Shown: positions 16,928 to 28,013, counted from the first letter of the stretch. The stretch: 64,000 bases of DNA from Streptococcus sanguinis (GCA_013378335.1 CP040556.1:806001-870000); one strand, 5' to 3'. Notes: generated by a model from the sequence alone, not told the origin. A program made the numbers and translations.

Positions 16928-17187
16928 CTGTTTTCCTCGTTTCTGGATTGCTTTGTACTATCATATCAAAATTTTCAATGTTTGAATAGGTTTCATTAGA
17001 AAAATTAGCTATAGCTTCAAACTATACTATTATCAATAAAAAAGGATTATCTAAAAGAGCTATAAAGAATTGCAGCAGCACACTTTGATTGATATAATAA
17101 TGCAAAAGTAAATAAGATTTTTTGCTAGAGGTGTGGGTGCGTAATCAACATCTTTCCAAAGCAAGATAGACTAGATTGGAGAAGCAT

Positions 17188-17919
17188 ATGACAGATTTAC
17201 TAAAAATTTATCAGGAACTACAGGCGAAAAAGTGGGTCAACTTGTCCCATCAGATTAAGGAAGACAGTCCGCATTTTCCAGCTCTGCCTGCCTTGGAGAA
17301 AAAGGATATTTTCACTTTGAAAGACGGTTTTCATGTTCAGCAGTTTTCTGTAGTTGGCCAGTACGGGACTCATATTGATGCTCCGATTCACTTTGTGGAG
17401 GGTGGTCGCTGGTTGGAAGAGATTGAGCTAAAAGATCTTTTCCTGCCTTTGGTGGTTATTGACAAATCAAAAGCAGTAGAAGAGAATCCAGATTTTATTC
17501 TGGGCAAGCAGGATATTTTGGACTTTGAAGCGGAGCACGGACAAATTGATCCAGGAACCTTTGTTGCCTTTCGCTCAGACTGGTCCAAGCGTTGGCCAAG
17601 TCAATCTGCCATGCGCAATCTGGATGCTCAGGAGATTCAGCATACTCCTGGGTGGGGACAAGATGCTCTTGAGTTTCTAATAAAGGAGCGTGGTGTCAAA
17701 GCTGTGGGTCATGAGACGTTTGACACTGATGCGGGTATCCCCACGGCGGAGCATGGACTGCTCAATGAATACTATCTTTTGGAGCAGGACATTTATCAGT
17801 TAGAAGTTATGACCAATCTGGATCAATTGCCGGCTAAAGGTGCTCTCATCTCGATTAGCTTTCCCAACTGGCATCAAGCCAGCGGTTCACCAGTGAGGGC
17901 TGTAGCTATTTTACCATAA
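17188..17919 (+). CDS. Cyclase-family (kynurenine formamidase-like) metal hydrolase
   Basis: The 243-aa protein carries the family metal motif HxGTHxDxPxH-like segment as VGQYGTHIDAPIHFVEGG (about residues 52-69), plus SLHD-like N-terminal VNLSHQIKEDSPHFP and a C-terminal RAVAI. Members hydrolyse amide or ester bonds in small molecules, kynurenine formamidase being the best known. No tryptophan-degradation genes are nearby, so the substrate is open. ATG 17188 follows TTGGAG at a good spacing. It is followed within 3 bp by the 181-bp repeat. Confidence 0.87.
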   Translation: MTDLLKIYQELQAKKWVNLSHQIKEDSPHFPALPALEKKDIFTLKDGFHVQQFSVVGQYGTHIDAPIHFVEGGRWLEEIELKDLFLPLVVIDKSKAVEENPDFILGKQDILDFEAEHGQIDPGTFVAFRSDWSKRWPSQSAMRNLDAQEIQHTPGWGQDALEFLIKERGVKAVGHETFDTDAGIPTAEHGLLNEYYLLEQDIYQLEVMTNLDQLPAKGALISISFPNWHQASGSPVRAVAILP

Positions 17920-17921
17920 TG

Positions 17922-18102
17922 AAAAAGAGAGTGGGACAGAAATCGGTAATTCGTTAGAATTCGATTTCGTCGTCCCACCTCCGCACAGTTGAGTAGGGCT
18001 GTAAAAGCTGATGAAATCAGCGTAGTAGAGCCCACTCAACCACTGCGTCTTGCTCGACAATCCAAAGACAATTGAGAGGCTAGGACTTTTGTCCTAGCCT
18101 CT
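17922..18102 (-). repeat. 181-bp structured intergenic repeat, copy B
   Basis: Same element as 8016-8196 in the opposite orientation, same length and nearly identical (one G/A difference seen in the GAGGCTGGGAC stem). It follows the cyclase gene stop, so transcripts from that gene run into the GTGGGAC/GTCCCAC hairpin first. Confidence 0.9.
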
Positions 18103-18284
18103 CGTCTCATATAATAACTAATAAATAGATCGCTTTTCATAATCTTTGGAATCTCTTGATGGGCATTTGGCAATTTACCTTTTAAAATAGTGATGCAGTA
18201 GTCTATGGTCTGAAAAAAATCTGACTTTCTTTCATTAGACTGATATTTGAAGGAAATGTCAAATGAATCTGAAATAGCTAAAAT
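18103..18284 (-). other. Possible coding remnant next to repeat copy B
   Basis: The minus strand is open for about 60 codons between TAA at 18285-18287 and the repeat, with protein-like sequence such as SDFFQTIDYCITILKGKLPN and HQEIPKIMKSDLF. No in-frame ATG start or ribosome binding site is seen, and the frame continues into the repeat, where it stops. It may be the tail of a decayed gene cut by the repeat. The rest of 18103-18420 shows no gene. Confidence 0.25.
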
Positions 18285-18382
18285 TTACAATCTTACAAAA
18301 ATGTAAGAATTGTCTGTAAAATGAAAGATTAGGTTATGGAACGGTCATCATCTTTATTATAAAATGGTAGCAGAAGTCATAA

Positions 18383-18412
18383 AGAGGCTGGAATACCAAA
18401 CCTCTTCTGATT
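18383..18412 (-). terminator. Terminator after gor
   Basis: GAAGAGG and CCTCTTT arms around TTTGGTATTCCAG on the minus strand, just downstream of the gor stop codon. The T tract is weak. Confidence 0.55.
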
Positions 18413-18420
18413 TTGAATTT

Positions 18421-19770
18421 TTATCGCATAGTCACGAACTCTTCGGAGCCAGTTGGGTGAATAGCAACTGTAGCATCAAAGTCAGCTTTGGTAGCGCCCA
18501 TCTTGACAGCAACAGCAAAGCCTTGAATCATCTCGTCTACTCCGTAACCAATGCCATGCAGGCCAACGACCTTTTCATCCTCACCGGCAGTGATGAGCTT
18601 GAACTTGGCTTGTTGGCGGTGCTGGGTAACAGCTGAATACATGGATGTGAAGCTTGATGTGTAAACGTGAATATTTTCTGCTCCGTAAGTCTTGATAGCC
18701 TCAACCTCAGTCAGGCCGACTGTCCCAATAGCGGGATGGGAGAAGACGACAGTTGGAATAGTTGAGTAGTCCATTTTAGCATTTGTTTTACCATTGAAAA
18801 GACGCTCAGACAGAGTTCGTCCAGCCTTGATAGCAACAGGAGTTAATTCTTTTTCACCTGTTACATCGCCTAGAGCATAGATGCCTGGAACCACAGTGTT
18901 TTGGTACTCATCTACAGCGATGAAGCCGCGTTCATTGAGAGTGACGCCAGTTGCTTCCAGATTGAGGTCTTGAACATTTGGCTTACGGCCGATAGCCCAA
19001 ATAACATGCTGGGCTGTGTGGCTGCTGCCATCTTCAAAATAGAGCTTGAGCTGACCATCAGGAAGTTTTTCCAGCTTTTGCGGAATCTTATGGGTATGAA
19101 GCTGTAGTCCAGAGTTCTCCATTTCTTGGAGCAGACCGTCAATCAGATAGCTGTCGAAGTTGCGCAGTGGTCGGTCCTTACGGACAAAAAGATCTGTTTC
19201 AACTCCCAGAGCATGGAGCACTCCGGCTAGCTCAACTGCTATATAGCCTGCTCCGACAATGGCAACAGATTCAGGTAACTCTTCCCAAGCAAAGACATCA
19301 TCGGAATTCTCTCCGTAGCCTGCGCCAGGGATATTTGGAATAGCAGCATGAGCACCCGTTGCGATGACAATATGCTTGGCGCGAATAAGCTCACCGTTGA
19401 CTTGGACAGTATTTGCATCCACAAAACGGGCACGGCCTTCGATCAGCTCGACACCATTACGCTTGAAGCTACCATCGTAAGATGAACGTGCTCGGTCAAT
19501 ATAAGCTTCGCGATTTTTCCGAAGAGTAGCAAAATCAAAAGCATGATTATCAGAGGTAAATCCGTAGTCTGGTCCATAATGATGGATAGCTTCAGCTATT
19601 TGGGCTCCGTACCACATAATCTTCTTTGGGACACAGCCGACATTGACACAGGTGCCACCCAGTTTCTTTTCTTCAATAACGGCAACCTTGGCACCGTATT
19701 CGCCGGCCCGATTCATGGTAGCAATTCCCCCGCTGCCACCGCCAATAGCAATCATATCAAATTCTTTCAT
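18421..19770 (-). CDS. gor: Glutathione-disulfide reductase
   Basis: The 449-aa flavoprotein reduces glutathione disulfide with NADPH. It starts with the FAD motif [17 protein letters not shown], has the redox pair in [13 protein letters not shown] (about residues 38-50), an NADPH-binding motif [12 protein letters not shown] (about 175), and the C-terminal dimer-interface histidine in [11 protein letters not shown]. The start at 19770 has AGAAGGAGA upstream; a longer frame reaching 19965 has no support. It is divergent from the efflux genes. Together with the glutathione peroxidase at 28014 it suggests that imported or made glutathione is used against peroxide. Confidence 0.96.
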   Translation of the reverse strand: MKEFDMIAIGGGSGGIATMNRAGEYGAKVAVIEEKKLGGTCVNVGCVPKKIMWYGAQIAEAIHHYGPDYGFTSDNHAFDFATLRKNREAYIDRARSSYDGSFKRNGVELIEGRARFVDANTVQVNGELIRAKHIVIATGAHAAIPNIPGAGYGENSDDVFAWEELPESVAIVGAGYIAVELAGVLHALGVETDLFVRKDRPLRNFDSYLIDGLLQEMENSGLQLHTHKIPQKLEKLPDGQLKLYFEDGSSHTAQHVIWAIGRKPNVQDLNLEATGVTLNERGFIAVDEYQNTVVPGIYALGDVTGEKELTPVAIKAGRTLSERLFNGKTNAKMDYSTIPTVVFSHPAIGTVGLTEVEAIKTYGAENIHVYTSSFTSMYSAVTQHRQQAKFKLITAGEDEKVVGLHGIGYGVDEMIQGFAVAVKMGATKADFDATVAIHPTGSEEFVTMR

Positions 19771-19979
19771 CTTGTTAGAATCTCCTTCTATTATATGATT
19801 TAATTGTACCTTTTTTAGCAGGTGAATGCAAAAATCTGCTACGGATTTGAGCGGAGTGACTATCTGAGATAAAATAGCACCATTTGTGAAAAACTGTAAT
19901 TTTTTTTTAGAAGAATTATGATAGCCTTGTGATATAATATAACAAAAGATAATCGTTTTCATCAAGAGGAGGAAAAAAG

Positions 19980-21143
19980 ATGAAAAAGTTAAAGAAATGG
20001 CAATTATTTAGCATTATTGGAGCTACGATTGCAGTTGTTGCAGGAGCAATTCTCTTCATGTTTCTAAACGGAGGGAATCCTTCTGAGATGCCTGTCGATA
20101 CGACTCCGCTGGTTCAAAAGGCCAAGGAAGGCTCAGTGGCTTCTTCAGTCTTACTGACAGGAAATGTCACAGCCAGCAACGAGCAGTACATCTACTATGA
20201 CAGCACTAAGGGTGACTTGGAAAATGTACTGGTCAATGTCGGTGACCAAGTGACTGCCGGTCAAGCGTTGGTAACTTATAAAAGCGCAGAGGCTCAGGCA
20301 GCTTATGATGCAGCTGCTCGGGCGGTTAGCAAAGCCGATCGTCAATTGCATGACTTGCAAACCAACGGTGTGACTGTAAATACGACTGGCGACGAAGAAG
20401 CAGATGGGGCGTCTGAAGCTCAGGCTCAGCGTTCTGTGGAGTCTCAGGCAGCTGACCTGCGCGATGCTCGAGCTGATGCAGTTGATAATATGAATAAAGC
20501 TCAAGCTACTCTCAATGCCTTGACAGTGACCAGCACAGCAGATGGTACGGTCGTAGAAGTCAACCGCGATGTTTCAAAATCAACAACAGGTGCCACTCAA
20601 ACCTTGGTTCATATCGTCAGCAATGGTAATCTGCAGATTAAGGGTGAATTATCCGAATACAATTTGGCTAACTTGTCTGTCGGCCAAGAAGTGACCATTA
20701 CATCAAAGGTTTACCCAGACAAGAAATGGACTGGTAAAATCAGCTACATTTCCAACTATCCGAAAGACGGCCAGCAGGCAGCAGCTCAGACATCTGGAAC
20801 TGGTGGCAGCGGAACAGCTTCAGGTTCTAAATATCCATTTACAATTGACATTACCAGCGAGATTGGTGAGCTCAAGCAAGGATTCTCTGTCAATATTGAA
20901 GTTAAAAATAATACTCAGGGACTCATTGTGCCAGTCAGCAGTGTGGTAATGGACGGAGACAAGAACTATGTTTGGGTCCTGGAAAAAGGAGTTGCCAAGA
21001 AGACAGAAGTGACGCTCGGAAATGCTGATGCTGAAAATCAAGAAATCTCATCTGGTTTGACAAAGGATAGTAAAGTTATCATCAACCCGACAGATAGCTT
21101 GAAAGACGGTCAAGAGGTGAAATCTTATGAAGAAGCTAATTGA
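19980..21143 (+). CDS. MacA/YknX-type efflux adaptor (membrane fusion protein)
   Basis: The 387-aa protein is the HlyD/RND-type adaptor of a three-part ABC export system. An N-terminal membrane anchor (about residues 9-28) is followed by a lipoyl/barrel-sandwich half ([16 protein letters not shown], about 80-95), a short coiled-coil (about 105-185), the second lipoyl half ([15 protein letters not shown]) and a beta-barrel region with [19 protein letters not shown]-rich linker near residue 275 is low complexity. AAGAGGAGGAAAA gives a very strong ribosome site, and TGATATAAT (19933-19938) a promoter. It overlaps the ATPase gene by 17 bases. Confidence 0.9.
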   Translation: MKKLKKWQLFSIIGATIAVVAGAILFMFLNGGNPSEMPVDTTPLVQKAKEGSVASSVLLTGNVTASNEQYIYYDSTKGDLENVLVNVGDQVTAGQALVTYKSAEAQAAYDAAARAVSKADRQLHDLQTNGVTVNTTGDEEADGASEAQAQRSVESQAADLRDARADAVDNMNKAQATLNALTVTSTADGTVVEVNRDVSKSTTGATQTLVHIVSNGNLQIKGELSEYNLANLSVGQEVTITSKVYPDKKWTGKISYISNYPKDGQQAAAQTSGTGGSGTASGSKYPFTIDITSEIGELKQGFSVNIEVKNNTQGLIVPVSSVVMDGDKNYVWVLEKGVAKKTEVTLGNADAENQEISSGLTKDSKVIINPTDSLKDGQEVKSYEEAN

Positions 21144-21825
21144 GTTAAAAAATATTAATAAGAGCTATCGCAATGGAGACCAGGAACTGCAGGTATTAAA
21201 AGACATCAGTCTGGAGGTTGAAGAGGGCGAGTTTGTTGCCATCATGGGACCGTCTGGATCTGGTAAGTCTACTCTGATGAATATCATTGGGATGCTGGAT
21301 CGTCCGACCACTGGTGAATACCATCTGGGAAGCGAAGAAGTAGCTAAGCTAGGTGATAAGAAGCTGGCCAAGGTCCGAAATAAGCAAATCGGCTTTGTCT
21401 TCCAGCAGTTCTTTCTCTTGTCTAAGCTTAATGCCTTGCAAAATGTGGAGTTGCCCTTGATTTATGCAGGTGTCGGTCAGTCTAAACGCAAGTCCTTGGC
21501 CGAGCAGTTTCTGACCAAGGTGGAGCTGGACACGCGGATGCATCATCTGCCTTCAGAGCTTTCTGGAGGACAGAAGCAGCGGGTAGCCATTGCGCGTGCT
21601 TTGGTCAATAATCCTTCGCTGATTCTGGCTGACGAACCGACGGGGGCCCTGGATACCAAGACTGGCGAGCAGATTATGGAGCTCTTAACTGAGCTCAATC
21701 GAGAAGGGAAAACCATTATCATGGTAACCCACGAGCCTGAGATTGCTGCCTATGCCAAACGACAGATCGTCATTCGTGACGGTGTCATCTCATCTGATAG
21801 CGCTAAGGAAGGAGGACTAGTCTAA
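21127..21825 (+). CDS. ABC transporter ATPase, MacB/LolD-like
   Basis: The 232-aa ATPase energises the efflux system. Walker A GPSGSGKST (about residues 41-49), Q-loop FQQFFLL, signature LSGGQKQRVAIARAL (about 143-157), Walker B LILADEPTGALD and the switch histidine VTHEPE are all intact. This is the LolD/MacB/FtsE type that works with FtsX-fold permeases rather than with transport through the membrane core. It overlaps its neighbours on both sides, which indicates coupled translation. Confidence 0.95.
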   Translation: MKKLIELKNINKSYRNGDQELQVLKDISLEVEEGEFVAIMGPSGSGKSTLMNIIGMLDRPTTGEYHLGSEEVAKLGDKKLAKVRNKQIGFVFQQFFLLSKLNALQNVELPLIYAGVGQSKRKSLAEQFLTKVELDTRMHHLPSELSGGQKQRVAIARALVNNPSLILADEPTGALDTKTGEQIMELLTELNREGKTIIMVTHEPEIAAYAKRQIVIRDGVISSDSAKEGGLV

Positions 21826-23093
21826 TGCAAAACTGGAAATTTGCCATTGGCTCCATTCTTGGACACAAGATGCGGTCTTTCCTGACCATGATTGGGATTA
21901 TTATCGGAGTGGCTTCGGTTGTGGTTATCATGGCCTTAGGAGATTCCATTACCCGACGGGTCAATGAGAGTTTTACCAAAAGTCAGAAAAACATGCGTCT
22001 CGTCTTTTCTCCTAAAAAGAGCAAGGATGGCTCCTACACACAAACGGCTGACCTCTATTCAGTAAATGTGGAAGATGAAAGCGAAGAAGTGGTGGAACCA
22101 CCCAAGGCCCAGGAAGCCTGGGTTAAGGAATTGACCCATATCAAGGGAGTGGACGGCTACTATGTGACCAACTCAGCTATGGAAACCTTTAGCTACGAAA
22201 ATAAGCAGGCTGAGCGCGTCAACTTTGTCGGTGCAAACATGACCTATATTCAGGTGAAAAAATACAAAATCATTGCTGGTCGTGCTTTGAGGCAGCAAGA
22301 CTATCAAGGCTTTGCCAGTGTAGTGCTGCTGGACGAAGATCTGGCTGCGAACCTCTTTTCTTCCGCTGAAGAGGCAATCAATAAAATTGTGACAGTGGGT
22401 GCCAGTAACTATCGGGTGATTGGGGTTTATAGAGATCCTGAAACTGCTGCTGCATCTGGCTCCATGCAGGTCTATGGTGGTAATGCCATTACAACTAATA
22501 CTCTCATAGCTGCCAACTTTGGAGTCGATGAAATTTCAGAGATTGTTCTTCGAGTGAATGATACTAGCTTGGTTCCAGAACTTGGTCCTAAGGTTGCCAA
22601 GAAATTAACAGAAATTGCTGGTCTCCAACAGGGAGAATATCAAGTGACAGATGATAGTGCCCTGTATCAGGAAGTGCAAAATATTTATGGTGCCATGACA
22701 GGAGTTATCGGTGCCATCGCCGGAATCTCACTCTTTGTTGGTGGTATTGGCGTTATGAATATCATGCTGGTATCGGTCACTGAGCGGACTCGTGAAATCG
22801 GACTTCGGAAGGCTCTGGGAGCGACACGTGGCAATATTTTGATGCAATTTTTGATTGAGTCTATGATTTTGACACTGATTGGTGGTTTGATTGGCCTGCT
22901 TCTAGCTGCAGGACTTGCGTCTGTGCTAGGCTCAGCCATGAGTCAAATGCTGGAAGGAACACCAGTAACGGTATCCCTACCAGTCAGCATCGTCAGCCTT
23001 CTCTTTTCAGCAACCATCGGTGTTCTCTTCGGAATCTTGCCGGCCAATAAAGCCTCTAAACTGGATCCAATTGAAGCACTGAGATATGAATAA
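21825..23093 (+). CDS. MacB/YknZ-type FtsX-fold ABC permease
   Basis: The 422-aa permease has an N-terminal membrane span (about residues 18-42, TMIGIIIGVASVVVIMAL), a large extracellular MacB-periplasmic-core-like domain (about 45-280), then three spans in the FtsX domain with the typical VTERTREIGLRKALGATRGNI (quoted in part: ERTREIGLRKALGATR). The set adaptor-ATPase-permease resembles YknXYZ/MacAB systems, which act on peptides, antibiotics or envelope stress. The substrate cannot be inferred. A terminator follows. Confidence 0.92.
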   Translation: MQNWKFAIGSILGHKMRSFLTMIGIIIGVASVVVIMALGDSITRRVNESFTKSQKNMRLVFSPKKSKDGSYTQTADLYSVNVEDESEEVVEPPKAQEAWVKELTHIKGVDGYYVTNSAMETFSYENKQAERVNFVGANMTYIQVKKYKIIAGRALRQQDYQGFASVVLLDEDLAANLFSSAEEAINKIVTVGASNYRVIGVYRDPETAAASGSMQVYGGNAITTNTLIAANFGVDEISEIVLRVNDTSLVPELGPKVAKKLTEIAGLQQGEYQVTDDSALYQEVQNIYGAMTGVIGAIAGISLFVGGIGVMNIMLVSVTERTREIGLRKALGATRGNILMQFLIESMILTLIGGLIGLLLAAGLASVLGSAMSQMLEGTPVTVSLPVSIVSLLFSATIGVLFGILPANKASKLDPIEALRYE

Positions 23094-23102
23094 CATAAAT
23101 AA

Positions 23103-23126
23103 AAGTCTGGAGAACCAGGCTTTTTT
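23103..23126 (+). terminator. Terminator of the efflux operon
   Basis: AGTCTGG and CCAGGCT arms around AGAA, then TTTTTT, 10 bases after the permease stop. Confidence 0.88.
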
Positions 23127-23135
23127 GTGATGTAA

Positions 23136-23168
23136 AAAATCCCACTGGAATTCCAGCAGGATTTGTTT
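23136..23168. terminator. Terminator of lysS, bidirectional
   Basis: AATCCTGCTGG and CCAGTGGGATT with GAATTC-centred symmetry, flanked by T and A runs on the two strands. It lies about 25 bases after the lysS stop. Confidence 0.8.
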
Positions 23169-23192
23169 TCTTAATATTGTATAAAATACAGA

Positions 23193-24682
<1,490 letters not shown>

Positions 24683-24761
24683 GTTTTTCCTCCAAAAGTT
24701 TTCCTACCTATTTTATCACAAAGATAGGGAAATTCATCTATATTTGGCTATAAAGTAAGAA

Positions 24762-24786
24762 AAAAAGCTAGGAATCCAGCTTTAAT
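24762..24786 (-). terminator. Terminator after the histidine phosphatase gene
   Basis: On the minus strand AAAGCTGG, a short loop, CCTAGCTTT and a T run. It overlaps the last codons of the phosphatase gene and separates it from lysS. Confidence 0.75.
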
Positions 24787-25417
24787 TTTCTGCCTTTTCA
24801 ACTAAGTAATCCGTATTATTCCAAGTGATCAGCTCAAAATTCTCAAAGTCTTCTGTTTCAAGGATGGTGATACTAGCATTGGTCAGACCGCCATTCTTGC
24901 GCAGGAGAGGTGTGTCATAGCCCAGCATAGTCCGAATGCTAGCGGTTAAATTAGCACCATGTCCGACAATGAGCACTTGTTCATAGTCCTTGCCCTTTAA
25001 GGTCTTGATAAAGGAAATGGTCCGGTGGGTCGTATGGTAGACCGACTCAGCGTCAAAAAAAGTATGATTAAATTGTGAGAGATTGTGGCGGAAGGCAATC
25101 ATCTGGTGCGGATAGATGGCTTCTATGGTAGAAATTTTTGCGCCTTCTAGTTTTCCTAACTGCCATTCTCGCAGTTCAGGTACTGATACAATTTCAGTCG
25201 GAAACTGGCTTTCTTCTTGAATAATCTCAGCAGAGCGAACGGCACGAGGGAGATCGCTGCTGTAAATCTTACCAAATTGTGTCTGAGCCAGATGTTTTCC
25301 TAGGCTATGCAGTTCTTCAACGGCGGTTGGCAGCAGTGGCGAATCACCGCTAGCTCCCTGGAATCGGCCTTCCTGATTCCATTCCGTTCTTCCGTGTCGG
25401 ACAAAGTATAATTTCAT
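24782..25417 (-). CDS. Histidine phosphatase / phosphoglycerate-mutase-like protein
   Basis: The 211-aa protein has the branch-1 histidine phosphatase motif LYFVRHGRTEWNQEGRFQG (residues 3-21) with the phospho-accepting His in RHG. The second active-site region DLPRAVRSAEII and the C-terminal GHGANLTA are also intact. It is shorter than glycolytic phosphoglycerate mutase and resembles PhoE/GpmB-type broad phosphatases; the substrate is unknown. It lies 62 bp after the EbsC-type gene in the same direction and is probably in one transcript with it and the DUF368 gene. Confidence 0.88.
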   Translation of the reverse strand: MKLYFVRHGRTEWNQEGRFQGASGDSPLLPTAVEELHSLGKHLAQTQFGKIYSSDLPRAVRSAEIIQEESQFPTEIVSVPELREWQLGKLEGAKISTIEAIYPHQMIAFRHNLSQFNHTFFDAESVYHTTHRTISFIKTLKGKDYEQVLIVGHGANLTASIRTMLGYDTPLLRKNGGLTNASITILETEDFENFELITWNNTDYLVEKAEN

Positions 25418-25479
25418 AGTGGTGGATTGTTTCTTTCTTATTAGGGTTTATTGAGAATATTAGGTGCAGTATTGAAGAA

Positions 25480-25964
25480 TTATGAGCTAGGATTTTCCTT
25501 GAGATCTGCAAAGTCAGCTTGAACAAAATCCGCCAAATCTTGAGCCCTGATTTCAATACTGCGGCCGACTTCGCCAGCAGACACGATGATACTATCTCGC
25601 TCTAGAGCTGACTGGTCGATATAGATTGGAAAGCTATGCTTTTGCCGGATACCGACAGGATTATTGGCTCCGTGGATATAGCCCGTTGTCTTTTCCAAGT
25701 CTTTCTGGGGAATCATGCTGACTTTTTTATTGCCGGAAATCTTGGCCATTTTCTTTTCGGACAGATGCTCTGTGATTGGCAGGATACCAATCAGTGTGCC
25801 AGTCTTGTCTCCTGTCAAGGCCAAGGTTTTATAAATCTGCGAACGGTCCAAACCATCGACTGGCTGTTCTGCTAAGGCATTTAGCTGTAGACCTCGATGT
25901 TCAATCTTAGCCTTGCTTAAAATTTGCTCGACCAGTGTTTTTTTGATTTTTGTTTTTTAGCCAT
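25480..25964 (-). pseudogene. Cys-tRNA(Pro) deacylase (YbaK/EbsC) with a frameshift in a poly-A run at the start
   Basis: The product should be a 161-aa YbaK/EbsC-type editing enzyme that removes Cys from tRNA-Pro; the core GDKTGTLIGILPI, GNKKVSMIPQK and TGYIHGANNPVGIRQKHSFP is intact. The ATG at 25964 overlaps the DUF368 stop, but after ATG GCT the run of six A (plus 25953-25958) is one base short. As written it reads into TAA after 15 codons. Seven A would give MAKKTKIKKTLVEQIL and join the main frame. The length is 485 bp, one short of 486. Possible explanations are error, slippage-dependent expression, or real inactivation. Confidence 0.82.
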
Positions 25965-26805
25965 TAGTATATCTCTCTTCTAATTGTGACATCCAGAGTC
26001 CCAGCCAGGTTCCCAGACCGAAGAAAAAGGCTGCAAGGACAAGTGTCAATATAGAAACTCCATTATAGCTAATGCTTTCGCTGTTTCCTGCTTGAGGCAC
26101 TAGAATGAGAAGTGTACTGGATAGGACGATGCCAATGATAAAGTGATAGACACGAGAGTAGTAGTTTTTCAAAATATAATCCATCAGCTTAGAGAAGAGA
26201 ATCAGAGCCAAGGCGCCTCCGATTCCGATAGGAAGAAAGGTGCCCAAGAGATCCAGTTTGCGGAAGCCGTTCAGCATAGGGGCATAGAGACCTAAAATCA
26301 GGAGAAGGTTGGACGGACTGAGTCCAGGAATTAAAATGCCCAGCGCAATCAAGGCTCCTGCCAAGACAAAAGAGAGAAAGTTAGCTGGCAAGGTGCCGAT
26401 CATCCCATTTAAGGAATAAAGAAAGATTCCTGAAAGGATGAGGCTGACCCAGAAAACGAGAATATCAATCCGATCACGCTCACTTTTAGCGACAGACTCT
26501 TTAATAAGGCTGGGAACAGTTCCGATGATAGCTCCGGCAAATCCCCAAAGGACAATCACTTTGTAGTTGTCCAGCAGCAGATTGACAGGATAGGAGAAGG
26601 CAGCTATGCCTAAAATCATTCCGATTCCAACTGGTATGAAATAGAGAACGTTTTCGACGAAGTTTTCCTTTAAATGTGCTAAAAAATGAATCAGGCGCTC
26701 GTAAATACCTAGGATAGCTGCTAAAACACCGCCTGAAACTCCCGGCAAAATAAAGCCAAGTGCAATGACCATTCCTTTGAAAATTCTATTCAACCAAGAA
26801 ATCAT
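25957..26805 (-). CDS. DUF368 membrane protein, probable undecaprenyl-phosphate transporter (PopT-like)
   Basis: The 282-aa protein has eight or nine membrane spans and the DUF368 motifs GFILPGVSGGVLAAILGIYERLI (about residues 12-34, quoted in part LPGVSGGVLA) and the internal repeat ALGILIPGLSPSNLLLILGLY. DUF368 proteins have recently been shown to recycle undecaprenyl phosphate across the membrane for wall synthesis. That would serve peptidoglycan and the rhamnan locus in this window. The start at 26805 follows AAAAGGAAA; a longer start 24 bases upstream lacks a site. Its stop overlaps the start of the next gene by 8 bases. Confidence 0.87.
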   Translation of the reverse strand: MISWLNRIFKGMVIALGFILPGVSGGVLAAILGIYERLIHFLAHLKENFVENVLYFIPVGIGMILGIAAFSYPVNLLLDNYKVIVLWGFAGAIIGTVPSLIKESVAKSERDRIDILVFWVSLILSGIFLYSLNGMIGTLPANFLSFVLAGALIALGILIPGLSPSNLLLILGLYAPMLNGFRKLDLLGTFLPIGIGGALALILFSKLMDYILKNYYSRVYHFIIGIVLSSTLLILVPQAGNSESISYNGVSILTLVLAAFFFGLGTWLGLWMSQLEERYTNG

Positions 26806-26904
26806 TGTATTTTCCTTTTCTAATTTCATTTATCAAATCATTATATCATAAAATATAGTCTTTATTAAGAGGAAACGGCTGAAAATTTCCTATTTTGTGA
26901 CAAT

Positions 26905-26940
26905 AAAAAACGACAGCAGTCTTTGAGACTTGAGCTGTCG
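26905..26940 (-). terminator. Terminator after the GH25 gene
   Basis: Arms CGACAGC and GCTGTCG with an inner AGTCTCAAAGACT pairing, then TTTTTTATTG on the minus strand. Confidence 0.85.
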
Positions 26941-26947
26941 CTCTGAG

Positions 26948-27805
26948 CTATTGGCTTTCTTTAGGAACTGTAAATAGCTTTTGATAAGTAGCTGTCTGGT
27001 CTTTCAAGGTTGACAGCTGGTTCAAATCAAGATAATGAGAGAAACCAGTCAGCTGACCTTGTGATGTGTACTGATGCAAGTCGTAATCTAGTTCAGTATT
27101 TGGTGCGGCATTGTAGTAGCCGTCGTCATTACCATAAGTCGGAATCCAAATTGCTGTGAACTTATCAGTAGAGATACTGTGTTCCTCCATAAAATAAGTT
27201 CCAATATAGATACCAATATTTTTAACACCAAGTGACTCTAGCTTGGCTCGGAAAGCTTCAACTCCAGCATTCATGTCAGACATGGTCTTTTCTTCGACGT
27301 CTAGCCAATAATAGGTTGGATGGTACTTGGCAGAAGCCTTGTAGAAACTTTCAGCTTCTTTTTCCATTTCCTTTTTGCTATTAGCGGCCACGTAGGCATA
27401 GACAGCAACAGGGATGTTGCGCTTTTGAAATTCTTTGATATGTCTTTCATAAGACTTGTCCAGACCATTCAGATGGGTTGCTGCGTTTTCTTTTTTTGCC
27501 TGCGCTCCACTATGAACACGGACAATGACTCCCGAAACATTCTGTGCGAGTAAGTCGTAATTAATCTCACTTGGCAGCTGCCAGCCAGAAATGTCAATGA
27601 TTGGTCTGGAAATAAACTCTTCATCCAAGGACGAATCGTCAGATGTTTCCTCTTTTTTTGAGGAACTTGGAGTTTGTTTAGTTTGTGAAATTTTTGCCTG
27701 TGCTTGCTTTTCCTGAGAGTCAGTAATTTGCTTGCTTATCAAAATAAAAGCGATAAAAGAAGCAAAGAAAATTAGGATTGCAAGCGGTTTAATCCTCTTC
27801 CTCAT
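26948..27805 (-). CDS. Membrane-anchored GH25 lysozyme-like protein
   Basis: The 285-aa protein has an N-terminal membrane anchor (about residues 7-25, PLAILIFFASFIAFILI), a Gln/Lys/Ser-rich linker (about 28-65) and a GH25 barrel (about 70-280). IIDISGWQ and YYWLDVEE supply the acidic residues expected at the active site, with NIGIYIGTYF and IWIPTYGND as further conserved strands. GH25 enzymes cleave the N-acetylmuramic acid to N-acetylglucosamine bond in peptidoglycan. The single gene lies between two terminators, so it is probably expressed on its own. Confidence 0.88.
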   Translation of the reverse strand: MRKRIKPLAILIFFASFIAFILISKQITDSQEKQAQAKISQTKQTPSSSKKEETSDDSSLDEEFISRPIIDISGWQLPSEINYDLLAQNVSGVIVRVHSGAQAKKENAATHLNGLDKSYERHIKEFQKRNIPVAVYAYVAANSKKEMEKEAESFYKASAKYHPTYYWLDVEEKTMSDMNAGVEAFRAKLESLGVKNIGIYIGTYFMEEHSISTDKFTAIWIPTYGNDDGYYNAAPNTELDYDLHQYTSQGQLTGFSHYLDLNQLSTLKDQTATYQKLFTVPKESQ

Positions 27806-27904
27806 ACTGGTTTATTTTAACTTAAAACAAATAAAAAAGCAAAAAATATCCCCAGAATTGCTGGAAAATGAATAAAATGTAATATAATTGAAATATTATA
27901 AAGC

Positions 27905-27947
27905 AAAAACAAGACGTTTTGAAAGTTCAAAATGCCTTGTTTTTTTA
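27905..27947 (-). terminator. Long terminator hairpin after the glutathione peroxidase gene
   Basis: AAACAAG, GTTTTGAA, a short loop AG, TTCAAAAT and CTTGTTT form a long stem with a two-base internal loop on each side. T runs occur on the plus strand and a shorter one on the minus strand. Confidence 0.75.
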
Positions 27948-28013
27948 AAGAGGTTAGTCAGGCTGTGGAAGATGAGTTGCCTTTGGCTAAATCGTTTTGC
28001 TTTTTCTTACCTT

